Shown one piece after another: positions 33,928 through 41,357 of a stretch of 41,357 nucleotides of DNA; position 1 is the first letter of the stretch; each line of letters begins with the position of its first letter. Position numbers and translations under genes: made by a program. The stretch is from contig JACQZR010000305.1 in the NCBI GenBank assembly GCA_016213775.1, positions 1 through 41,357 of the forward strand, given 5' to 3'. The notes beneath the pieces were generated by a model. The model was not told the DNA's origin. It made no database searches and worked only from the letters and a program-made list of their open reading frames with translations. The DNA comes from Acidobacteriota bacterium. GTDB lineage: Bacteria; Acidobacteriota; Terriglobia; Bryobacterales; Bryobacteraceae.

Positions 33928-36615
33928 ATGCTGTCGTTCTTTTATACGTTCGCAGCCCGCATTCGCGGGTTCCTCCGCAAGGGCGAACTCGAGTCGGATT
34001 TCGACCAGGAATTGGCTGCCCATCTCCGGATGGCGGAAGAAGACGGCCTACGCCGTGGGCTCACCGTCGAGGAGGCACGCCGTGCCGCCCGCGTGCAATT
34101 GGGCGGCATCACGCAACTGCGCGAGTCGTGGCGCGAGGCGTGGGGCCTGCCGTGGCTCGATGGCTTCGCGCTCGACGTCAAACTGGGGCTCCGCATGTTG
34201 CGCCGATCCTGGGGCCTCACGCTCGCCGGGGGGCTGGCGATGACGATCGTGATCACCATCGCCGCGGTCGTCTTCGTCTTTCTCGACGAATTCATGGGGC
34301 GTACCTCGCCGCCGCTGGATGAGGGCGAGCGCGTGGTCGCCCTGCAGAGCTGGGACGCGCAGGCGCATCGCCGCCGTGAGATGTCCCGGCGCGACCTCGA
34401 GCGCTGGGGCGCGACGCTGCAGTCGGTGCAGGATCTAGGTGGCTTTCAGACCGTCGAGTGCCGCTTGAAGGTAGAGAGCCGCCCGGCCGAATGGGTCCGC
34501 GTCGCCGAGATCACGGCCTCGGGCTTCCGGCTGGCGCGGGTCCAGCCGCTCTTAGGGCGTTGGATCGCCGACGCCGACGAGCGCCTCGCCGCGCCGCCTG
34601 TGGTGGTGATCGGATACGACGTGTGGCAGTCACGGTTCGCGTCTGATCCTGCCGTCATCGGCCAAACGGTGCGGCTCGGCGAGATACTCCACACCGTTGT
34701 CGGCGTGATGCCCGAGCGCTTCGCGTTCCCGGTGAACCACCGCTACTGGACCCCGCTCCGATCGGATCCCTCTGGTTCGCTGAAGCCCGCGCCCCAGGGT
34801 GCCGTGTTTGCCCGCCTCGCGCCCGGCGTCTCCCTGGACGGCGCACAGGCGGAGCTGACGACCATAGGGCTCCTGCCGCCAGCCACCAGGCCGCCGAGCG
34901 GCGACGCGCGCCGCCCACGCGTCGTGCCTTATACATTTGCCTTCACCGATGATGTCGAGCGCGGGGAGCTGGCGTGGCAGCAGCGGATCATCCTGCTTCT
35001 CGTCTCTCTGCTCCTCGTGCCACCATGCCTCAACATCGCCATCCTCATCTACGCTCGAACGGTCACGCGCCAGGAGGAGTTCGCAGCGCGCTTCGCGCTC
35101 GGCGCGAGCCGCAGTCGCATCGTCGTGCAACTCTGCGTCGAGGTGCTCGTGCTCTCCTCGGCGGCGGGAGCCATGGCGCTCGTCCTGACACGCCCGATCC
35201 TCACTCAGATAGGAGAAATCATTCGGCGTTTCCCGGAGCTGGGAGGCTCGCTCCCGTTCTGGGTGGACTTCGACTTCTCGTGGCGCGCCGCCCTCTTCGT
35301 CGCGGGCCTCACCGTCGTGGCCGCGCTGATCGCCGGCCTGGCACCTGCACTGCAGGCCACCGGCCGAGTCCTGCCCACCGCACTCCGCTCGTTGGGCAGC
35401 CGGACGGGAATACCGCTCGGCGCGACGTGGACCGCCTTACTCGTCGCGCAGGTTGCCTTGGCTCTCGCCGCGCTGCCGTCCACGATAGAGTTGGCGTGGG
35501 GGCACCTGCGGCCCGCCGTGCTTGGACCCGGGTTTGCCGCAAGGGAATTCCTTACCGCGCGGCTCGCAGTCGATCCCCAGAGCGTGCCGGCAGCAGAGGC
35601 GAACCTGACTGCGTTCGCCTCTCGCCTCCGAAGCCTCCAGGCCGAAGTCATTCGCCAGATCCAAGCGGAGGCCGGCACATCCGCAGTCACGTTTGCGGCG
35701 TCATTTCCCGGTGCGGAGCCTCTGATGTTCGTCGAGATGGACGAGGGCGTCGCCGGCGGCCGGCCCGTCAGGCGTTACGTCAGAACGAATCAGGTCGACC
35801 GGGCCTTCTTCACGGTCTTCGACGTCCCCGCCCTGGCGGGCCGCACCTTCGACGGCAGGGATTTCGGTTCGGCGGCAACAGCGATCGTGGACCAGACCTT
35901 CGTGCGACAGGTGGTCGGCGGCGACAATGCCATCGGCCGCCGGGTCAGGCCGGTTCCTGCCCCAGGATCGGAGGCCGGTCCCTGGTACGAGATCGTCGGG
36001 ATCGTTCCCGACCGGCCCGCCAACACGTCCCAGGGACGAATGTATGTTCCGGCGATGACTGGTGCGCGTAGACCCGCCAGCCCAATCCAACTGGCCTTGC
36101 GCGCCGGGCCCGATCCGGCCGCCATGTCGCGTCGCCTTCAGGACATCGTCACGAACCTTCATCCCACTCTGCGTTTGGATGATGTGCGCCGTCTCGATGA
36201 GGTCCTCGGCGAGACGCAGATATCCAGCAACCTGACGTCCTACGCCCTTGTCATAGTGACACTGAGTGTGCTCATTCTGTCAGCGGCTGGACTCTACGCC
36301 CTCATGTCCTTTACCGTGACCCTGCGCCGCCGCGAGATCGGCATTCGGACGGCACTCGGCGCGCCGCCGTGGCGACTGCTGGCGAGCATCTTCGCCCGCG
36401 CGCTGTGGCAGATCGCCGCCGGCGTTGTTGTCGGCGTCACTGCCGCACTCGTCCTTCATCGCTGGCTGAACATCGAGGTCGAGGGTGGGTGGCACATCCC
36501 GGGGATCCTGCCGGCGGCCGCCATCTTCATCTTGACCATCGGCCTGTTGTCCGCGGCTGGACCGGCCCGTCGCGCCGTTCGGGTCGACCCGACCGAGGCC
36601 CTAAGGAACGGGTAG
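33928..36615 (+). CDS. ADOP-type two-domain MacB/FtsX permease
   Basis: This 895-residue membrane protein belongs to the acidobacterial duplicated orphan permease type. It has an N-terminal cytoplasmic helical stretch (ELESDFDQELAAHLRMAEED), a transmembrane helix followed by a MacB periplasmic core-like domain, a first FtsX domain (LALGASRSRIV-like), a second periplasmic domain, and a C-terminal FtsX domain with RRREIGIRTALGAPPW. These permeases are found without a nearby ATPase. Export of a peptide or lipid is inferred from the superfamily. It is co-transcribed with padR. Confidence 0.9.
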   Translation: MLSFFYTFAARIRGFLRKGELESDFDQELAAHLRMAEEDGLRRGLTVEEARRAARVQLGGITQLRESWREAWGLPWLDGFALDVKLGLRMLRRSWGLTLAGGLAMTIVITIAAVVFVFLDEFMGRTSPPLDEGERVVALQSWDAQAHRRREMSRRDLERWGATLQSVQDLGGFQTVECRLKVESRPAEWVRVAEITASGFRLARVQPLLGRWIADADERLAAPPVVVIGYDVWQSRFASDPAVIGQTVRLGEILHTVVGVMPERFAFPVNHRYWTPLRSDPSGSLKPAPQGAVFARLAPGVSLDGAQAELTTIGLLPPATRPPSGDARRPRVVPYTFAFTDDVERGELAWQQRIILLLVSLLLVPPCLNIAILIYARTVTRQEEFAARFALGASRSRIVVQLCVEVLVLSSAAGAMALVLTRPILTQIGEIIRRFPELGGSLPFWVDFDFSWRAALFVAGLTVVAALIAGLAPALQATGRVLPTALRSLGSRTGIPLGATWTALLVAQVALALAALPSTIELAWGHLRPAVLGPGFAAREFLTARLAVDPQSVPAAEANLTAFASRLRSLQAEVIRQIQAEAGTSAVTFAASFPGAEPLMFVEMDEGVAGGRPVRRYVRTNQVDRAFFTVFDVPALAGRTFDGRDFGSAATAIVDQTFVRQVVGGDNAIGRRVRPVPAPGSEAGPWYEIVGIVPDRPANTSQGRMYVPAMTGARRPASPIQLALRAGPDPAAMSRRLQDIVTNLHPTLRLDDVRRLDEVLGETQISSNLTSYALVIVTLSVLILSAAGLYALMSFTVTLRRREIGIRTALGAPPWRLLASIFARALWQIAAGVVVGVTAALVLHRWLNIEVEGGWHIPGILPAAAIFILTIGLLSAAGPARRAVRVDPTEALRNG

Positions 36616-36643
36616 CGACTACACCGCGAAAGTCTGTCGAGCA

Positions 36644-37420
36644 TCAATTCGGCGGTAGCGGCGTCGCTGTGCTCCCGCCAAGCCCCGCGTACGTATCCTT
36701 CACCTTCACCACCTTGTTCCCCTGGAATGTGACGAAAGTGATCTTGCCCGGAGGCAGCCCGTAGACCCAATCTTCCAGGTCCACGCCGTCCTTTGTCTCG
36801 CGTGACTTCGCGCGCGGACGCCCCACCGCCAGCATCACCGTCTCGCGATCCATCCCCTCCACCACGCGCTGTTCCTTCAGCGCTTTGGCAATCTCCGGAG
36901 GCAGCGTCGTGATAAACTGCTCCGTCGCCGAGCGCTTCTCAAAATCCATCACCGGCAGCAGGATCTTCTTGATCTCCGAAGCCGCCAGCGGTGGCACTCC
37001 CTTCGGAAAATTCAACGAAATCGTACTTCCCAACTTCGTGTTCCCCTGGCCGATTGTGCGCCCGCTGCTGCCCATGCCCACTTCCACTCGCTCATACCAC
37101 TTCGGGCCTGTCTTCAAACCACCATTGATCTCGAAGACGAGTTTGTCCGCCTCAATCGTGACCTTGGTTATCTGTACCAGATCGCCCACGCGCCCCGCCG
37201 GACCGTACTCCTTGCTCGCCTCTTCCCATTTGTCTTTTTCATACGTGCCATCGCTCGCAATCGCCAGCGGCTTTTTCGATCGCGGCAGGCTAACCTTCAG
37301 CGTTGCGTACTCGGCCGACATCCCGCGCAGGATCTCCAGCCGTTCATCGTCGGTGAGCTTCCGCGCCTCCGCCCAAGGCAGCATCACGCCCATCAAACCA
37401 ATCACAATCAGAGCCCGCAT
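36644..37420 (-). CDS. Secreted hypothetical protein with BamE-like C-terminal part
   Basis: This 258-residue protein has a signal peptide (MRALIVIGLMGVMLPWAEA). The first two thirds are unrecognised. The last ~75 residues (VVEGMDRETVMLAVGRP, DWVYGLPPGKITFVTFQGNK) resemble the BamE/SmpA-type fold, with a GMDRETVxxAxGRP-like turn. The role is unknown. It runs convergently to the permease with 28 bases between stops. Confidence 0.65.
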   Translation of the reverse strand: MRALIVIGLMGVMLPWAEARKLTDDERLEILRGMSAEYATLKVSLPRSKKPLAIASDGTYEKDKWEEASKEYGPAGRVGDLVQITKVTIEADKLVFEINGGLKTGPKWYERVEVGMGSSGRTIGQGNTKLGSTISLNFPKGVPPLAASEIKKILLPVMDFEKRSATEQFITTLPPEIAKALKEQRVVEGMDRETVMLAVGRPRAKSRETKDGVDLEDWVYGLPPGKITFVTFQGNKVVKVKDTYAGLGGSTATPLPPN

Positions 37421-37444
37421 ACTTCGCTCCTTCTACCGCGAGCA

Positions 37445-38314
37445 TCAGTCCTCATCCGGTCGGTACAGAAACGCTTTCTGCTTCCGTATCGGCGCCCGGA
37501 ACAGGCCGGCAAACAACAGCCCCACCGCCATCGTCGTCAACAAACCGGCTTCCGGCCCGTAATCGCCGCCGCTCCAGATCTCCGGCATCCGGACATGCAT
37601 CGCATACCCCGTTACATTCATTGTAAATCCGCTGAGGTTCACGCCGAAGAACGGCAGCGTGACATTCCACCCATAGTGCAACCCGATGGGAAGCCAAAGG
37701 TCGCGGCTGCGCAGGAACGCCATCCCAAACAGCAATCCCCACAGCATCGTGTTCGCGACGCCAACGTTGTTCGCGTTCTGATTGTTCGAATGCGACAGCC
37801 CGAACAAAACGCTCATCGGCAGCACAGTCGCGTACTCGCCCACCGTCCCCAACAGCACTTGAAAACCATACCCGCGAAACAGCAGCTCTTCCCCAAACGC
37901 TCCGAACAGCAACACGATGGCGATGAAGATTCCGCTGCCCACGTTGCCTTCCCACCCCTCTGCTTTCTGAAATTCGGCTAACCCGATCGCCAGTGGAATC
38001 CCGTTCACCAACACGGCGGCCCCGATTCCTCCCGCCAACCCTAACAACAGGTTCCACCGCGAATCTCCGCTCCAGTGCAGCCCAAGATCGGCTAACTGCC
38101 CGCGCTCATAGACGCGAATCGCAATGGTGTTCGCAATCGCCGCCGCGCCAAATGTGCTCAGGGCCGCCGACACCAGATACCCCGCCACGGGGTGCATCAA
38201 CGGCGCGAGAATCATCATTCCGGCGATCTCCAGAAACGCGAAGATCCCCACCCGCAGCAGTATGCCGAGCTTCGTTCTCTGCGCAGCCTCCGGTGGTGTG
38301 ATCGCGGGTTCCAC
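37445..38314 (-). CDS. CPBP-family intramembrane metalloprotease
   Basis: This 289-residue protein has about eight hydrophobic segments and the CPBP (CAAX-protease/bacteriocin-processing) signature: Glu142-Glu143-x3-Arg147 in GEELLFRG, FGLSHS with His175, and LHYGWN with His213 and Asn217. Substrate unknown. The start is GTG. It lies 5 bases after the GHMP kinase stop. Confidence 0.88.
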   Translation of the reverse strand: MEPAITPPEAAQRTKLGILLRVGIFAFLEIAGMMILAPLMHPVAGYLVSAALSTFGAAAIANTIAIRVYERGQLADLGLHWSGDSRWNLLLGLAGGIGAAVLVNGIPLAIGLAEFQKAEGWEGNVGSGIFIAIVLLFGAFGEELLFRGYGFQVLLGTVGEYATVLPMSVLFGLSHSNNQNANNVGVANTMLWGLLFGMAFLRSRDLWLPIGLHYGWNVTLPFFGVNLSGFTMNVTGYAMHVRMPEIWSGGDYGPEAGLLTTMAVGLLFAGLFRAPIRKQKAFLYRPDED

Positions 38315-38319
38315 CTCGG

Positions 38320-39327
38320 TTACCGCTCGGCGCGCACCTGTACGCCCTTCGGCGCGACTGTTACCGGCAGAACCGTGGCTCCCGCGCCCTCAATCGCCTG
38401 CGTCACTTTGGGCTTCGACCCCGGTTCAATCAGGAAGAACACGCATCCACCGCCGCCCGCGCCGCACACCTTCGCACCGCGCGCACCGGCCTTCTTCGCA
38501 ACGTCCACCAGTTTGTCGATCAGCGGAGTAGTGATGCCCGGAGCGTTTCTCTTCCGGTTCACCCATTCCTCGCGCAGCAGCCGCTCGGCGTCCTTCCAGT
38601 CGCCCTTCTCCACCGCCCGCCGCATGCCATTCGAGATCGCCGAGATGCGTTCAAAGTTGCGATACACCGCCTTATCGCCGTCGATGTAGGCCTTGTTCAC
38701 TTCCCAGTTGTTGATCCCCGAATTGCGCGGCTCGCCTGTGTACGCCAACGCAATCCGCTCGTTGAACTCCGCCAGATCCACTGCAATCGGCGCACGGCGA
38801 ATCCCCGCGCATCCCAACTCAACCGCGCTGACGCCGCCATACATCGCGGGATAATAATCCTGACACCCGGTAGGCACGCGAATGATCCGCGCCTCGCTGT
38901 TCTGCGCAATCTCGCGAATCTTCTCGATCGAATGGCCCGTCCCCAACCACTTGTTGAGCGCGCTCGCAATCGAAATAATCAGCGCGGATGACCCCGCAAT
39001 CCCAGCACCCGCGGGAGACTCCGAATTCGTCGTCATCCGGAATCCGCCCGCTGGAGAAAAGAAATCCACCAGGTAGGCGAGCAGCGGCAGCTTATACTTC
39101 CTGGTCTTCTTCAACTCCGCCAGCGAAGCAAATCGCTCCTCCACCTTCTGGTCGATGCTCTTCAATTCAATCGTGTCCGAATCCAATGTCTCAATGACGC
39201 AAGACGTATACCGGTCCACCGCGAAGTTCACAGTCACCGCATTCGCGTGAAACAAATACAACGGCCAGATGTCCAGGGTTCCGCCCGCCATGTCCACGCG
39301 GCACGGCGCTTTCGCAACGATTTTCAT
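38320..39327 (-). CDS. GHMP-family kinase
   Basis: This 335-residue GHMP kinase has the N-terminal KAPCRVDMAGGTLDIWPLYL motif, the phosphate-binding loop SPAGAGIAGSSALIISIA and the C-terminal CGAGGGGCVFF. Related kinases include heptose, mevalonate and galactose kinases. The layout is closest to sugar-type (HddA-like) members, but the substrate is not settled. It is co-transcribed with the CPBP protease gene. Confidence 0.85.
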   Translation of the reverse strand: MKIVAKAPCRVDMAGGTLDIWPLYLFHANAVTVNFAVDRYTSCVIETLDSDTIELKSIDQKVEERFASLAELKKTRKYKLPLLAYLVDFFSPAGGFRMTTNSESPAGAGIAGSSALIISIASALNKWLGTGHSIEKIREIAQNSEARIIRVPTGCQDYYPAMYGGVSAVELGCAGIRRAPIAVDLAEFNERIALAYTGEPRNSGINNWEVNKAYIDGDKAVYRNFERISAISNGMRRAVEKGDWKDAERLLREEWVNRKRNAPGITTPLIDKLVDVAKKAGARGAKVCGAGGGGCVFFLIEPGSKPKVTQAIEGAGATVLPVTVAPKGVQVRAER

Positions 39328-39353
39328 AGGTTGTTAACGAGTCCGATCTTCAA

Positions 39354-40106
39354 CTATAACAGCTTGAAAATCGGCCCCGAAGCTTCCTCTTCCCGTCGCC
39401 GCGCCCCCATCAACATCACCCCGTAGGCGATACCCGCCAGCACCACTGATACCGGCACCAGCAATGAAGTGATCCGGTCCGCCGTCAACAGATCTTCCAG
39501 ACCTCGCCGGAATTGCGGTGGCGAAAAGCGTGTGTACATCAGCACCACCACCAGCAGCAGCAGAAACAGCCGTCGTGCCTGGCTCTTGGCGGCCGCCGCG
39601 GTCTTGGCATTCAATGACAACCACGCCGTTACCGACGAGGCAAAGTAAGTTGCCGCGACGCTGAACACCACGGAATTCCACAGAATCGGCCGCGGAGGAA
39701 GAATCACTCGGCCCAACCAGTTGCTCGCATTCACTGTCGCCAGCGCCGAAACCAGAATCACCGCGTTCCAGAACACAGCGAATAGAAACGGAGTCAGCAC
39801 CTGCGCCAGGTACCCAACCCGCGCCGGCGCCGGCTTCCGGCTCACCACGCTGTCGGCCACCAGCGGCGATGCGAACAAACACGGCAGGCATGAATACGCC
39901 AACAGAAACATCACGTCCAGGAAATCCAGGCCTTGGCGCAGCGGCACTCCCACCCCGAACACAGCGATCGCCATCAAGTGGCCAATCCAGGCAATCGCGC
40001 TCATCTGGCGGAACAGATACTGGAACTCGGCCTCCAACGCGTTGCCGAGCGACGGTGCCTTTTCCGGCGATTCTTTCGGCGAAACAGTTCCATTGGGAGC
40101 GGCCAC
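39354..40106 (-). CDS. Six-helix membrane protein of unknown function
   Basis: This 250-residue protein has about six hydrophobic helices, for example AIAWIGHLMAIAVFGVGV, FLDVMFLLAYSCLPCLF, VLTPFLFAVFWNAVILVS and RRLFLLLLVVVLMY, and a Ser/Pro-rich N-terminal tail. No family motif is recognised. The GTG start is 23 bases from the divergent deformylase start, so exact starts on both sides are uncertain. Confidence 0.65.
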   Translation of the reverse strand: MAAPNGTVSPKESPEKAPSLGNALEAEFQYLFRQMSAIAWIGHLMAIAVFGVGVPLRQGLDFLDVMFLLAYSCLPCLFASPLVADSVVSRKPAPARVGYLAQVLTPFLFAVFWNAVILVSALATVNASNWLGRVILPPRPILWNSVVFSVAATYFASSVTAWLSLNAKTAAAAKSQARRLFLLLLVVVLMYTRFSPPQFRRGLEDLLTADRITSLLVPVSVVLAGIAYGVMLMGARRREEEASGPIFKLL

Positions 40107-40129
40107 GGCTATCAGGCTACCATGGGGAA

Positions 40130-40612
40130 GTGCCGGTACAGCGAATCCGTCTCCTGGGCGATCCCATCCTCCGCGAGATCTCCGCTCGCGTTCTTAACAC
40201 CGCCTCCGCGCAGCCGGTGATTACCGATCTTCGCGATACCCTGCACGAGTTCCAGCGCACGCACGGTTTCGGCCGCGGCATCAGCGCCGTCCAGATCGGC
40301 CAACCCGTTCGCGTCATCTACATCGAGTTTGAAAGCAAACCCTACTCGCTCATCAACCCCGAGTTCGCGCACCTCAGTCCCGATACGTTTGAACTGTGGG
40401 ATGACTGCTTCTCGTTTCCTGATCTTCTGGTGCGCCTCAAACGCTCCCTTTCGCTGCGCCTGCACTACACTGACGAGACGGGCGCGGCACAAACGCTGGA
40501 AGCTTCGGGCCCCTTGTCGGAATTGATCCAGCACGAAATGGATCACCTGGACGGCATCCTCGCAGTCGACCGTGCCATCGACCGCAACAGCCTCAAGCTC
40601 CGCGGCGCCTAG
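40130..40612 (+). CDS. def: Peptide deformylase-like metalloenzyme, divergent
   Basis: This 160-residue protein has all three deformylase motifs in modified form: GRGISAVQ at 48-55 (usual GxGLAAxQ), DDCFSF with Cys93 (usual EGCLS), and QHEMDHLDG with His135 and His139 as metal ligands. Deformylases remove the formyl group from nascent proteins; this may be a secondary or resistant paralogue. The GTG at 40130 (MPVQRIRLLGDP) gives the standard N-terminus. It converges on the next gene with a four-base gap. Confidence 0.8.
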   Translation: MPVQRIRLLGDPILREISARVLNTASAQPVITDLRDTLHEFQRTHGFGRGISAVQIGQPVRVIYIEFESKPYSLINPEFAHLSPDTFELWDDCFSFPDLLVRLKRSLSLRLHYTDETGAAQTLEASGPLSELIQHEMDHLDGILAVDRAIDRNSLKLRGA

Positions 40613-40616
40613 GCAG

Positions 40617-41321
40617 CTACTTCTTCCACTCGAAGTTCTCCACCACGCTCACACGTTCCTTCAGGAAAATCTCCATCCGGAACTTCACTGCGTCCGAAGA
40701 CGGCCGTACATAAACCGTCGGATTCTGAAGCTGGATCGCGTCCAGATCCACCTTCTTTTCGTACGGCCCTTCCGTAATCGTCAGCACGCCACGCTGCGCT
40801 GTACGCACCGGCTGCGCGTTGCGGTCCCAATTCACTTGCAGGTAATCGCCTGACCGGCTGACCGACAACGACACAGAGTAGGCATCATTCAACACACCCG
40901 CCGCGCGAGCCGACCGGTAATTCGTACCCATCAGGATGCCGATCAAAACGCCGAACAGCAGGAAGATGAACGACAGCGGAATCCAGATGTTGGTCCTCCG
41001 GAATCGGCCTGCGCCTGATTCCTCGGGCTGCATGTAGCTGGCTTCATGCCCGGCTTCCTCGTCGTAATCATACTGCTCGCTGTAATCTTCGTGCCGCGCT
41101 TCGCCTTCAGGCTCCGGCTCCGCCGTCGCGCCACCCCCGGAATGCGTACCTCCGCCTTGGTACCCGAAACTGCTCGTGATCACACCCGCCACCGGGCTGG
41201 ACTCGCGAATCCGCGTCGGTGATGCGCCGCCGCCCAACTCCCTGCGCCGGAACGGGAACTCCAGATAAGGCGCTTCACTTTGTATCTTGCCGCCTTCTTC
41301 CCGGAAGTAGAAACCCGCCAT
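40617..41321 (-). CDS. Single-pass membrane protein of unknown function
   Basis: The N-terminal half is low-complexity (Glu/Tyr/Gly-rich). A hydrophobic helix (IWIPLSFIFLLFGVLIGILM) at about residue 115 is followed by a beta-rich extracellular domain with YSVSLSVSRSGDYLQVNWDR and AVKFRMEIFLKERVSVVENF. The ATG at 41321 is chosen, but the frame stays open to the window end and an upstream start is possible. Function unknown. Confidence 0.65.
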   Translation of the reverse strand: MAGFYFREEGGKIQSEAPYLEFPFRRRELGGGASPTRIRESSPVAGVITSSFGYQGGGTHSGGGATAEPEPEGEARHEDYSEQYDYDEEAGHEASYMQPEESGAGRFRRTNIWIPLSFIFLLFGVLIGILMGTNYRSARAAGVLNDAYSVSLSVSRSGDYLQVNWDRNAQPVRTAQRGVLTITEGPYEKKVDLDAIQLQNPTVYVRPSSDAVKFRMEIFLKERVSVVENFEWKK

Positions 41322-41357
41322 GCTCACCCGCGTCGCGAACGGCTTGATCAGCAGGAA

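Noticed and set aside
1-41357. tRNA or rRNA genes
   Set aside because: No cloverleaf-like sequence with a conserved T-arm or rRNA core was recognised by eye in intergenic DNA.

Overview
The window looks like a high-GC chromosome of an Acidobacteriota member, most like the Bryobacterales/Solibacteraceae. The main taxonomic clue is an acidobacterial-type PadR regulator directly upstream of a roughly 900-residue two-domain MacB/FtsX permease of the 'acidobacterial duplicated orphan permease' (ADOP) kind. Other hints are the clpX-lon-engB-rho block, many GTG/TTG starts, and several secreted proteins with short signal peptides. The assignment is inferred from gene content; no rRNA or tRNA gene was seen.

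Layout. 1-454: C-terminal, Arg/Gly-rich repeat tail of an RNA-binding protein that starts outside the window. 501-3302: two oxidoreductase genes (MDR and SDR) on the minus strand, divergent from an AcuI/YhdH-type reductase. 3315-5927: a small accessory island with a CPCC-domain protein, a frameshifted VapBC-like toxin-antitoxin (TA) relic, an intact UPF0175/DUF3368 TA pair, and a heavily decayed creatininase-family gene. 6010-10510: a tight minus-strand operon (isochorismatase-like hydrolase, enolase-superfamily enzyme, PhoD-like phosphatase). 10597-13862: TPR protein, divergent acetate kinase and a DinB/YfiT protein, interrupted by an inserted hicAB module flanked by 48-bp direct repeats. 13871-22377: one long minus-strand housekeeping/regulatory run, clpX, lon, engB, rho, LytS-like kinase, LytTR regulator.

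22498-31939 holds a complete reductive pyrimidine-degradation operon, read on the minus strand in the order beta-ureidopropionase, class III aminotransferase, preT, preA, dihydropyrimidinase, (inserted GxxExxY cassette), NCS1 transporter, methylmalonate-semialdehyde dehydrogenase. Most junctions overlap by 4-22 bases. Together they would import uracil or thymine, reduce the ring, open it, remove the carbamoyl group, transaminate beta-alanine or 3-aminoisobutyrate, and convert the semialdehyde to acetyl-CoA or propionyl-CoA. The cassette, a PD-(D/E)XK-like GxxExxY gene bounded by near-perfect inverted repeats, sits between two of these genes.

32075-41321: a secreted BNR/sialidase-fold protein, a REP-like hairpin cluster, the PadR-ADOP pair, a secreted hypothetical protein, a CPBP membrane protease with a GHMP kinase, a six-helix membrane protein, a divergent peptide deformylase, and a single-pass membrane protein whose 5' end may lie outside the window.

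The most interesting points are the inverted-repeat-bounded GxxExxY cassette inside a metabolic operon, the hicAB insertion whose flanking repeats differ almost only at synonymous codon positions, and the acetate kinase with changed catalytic residues.
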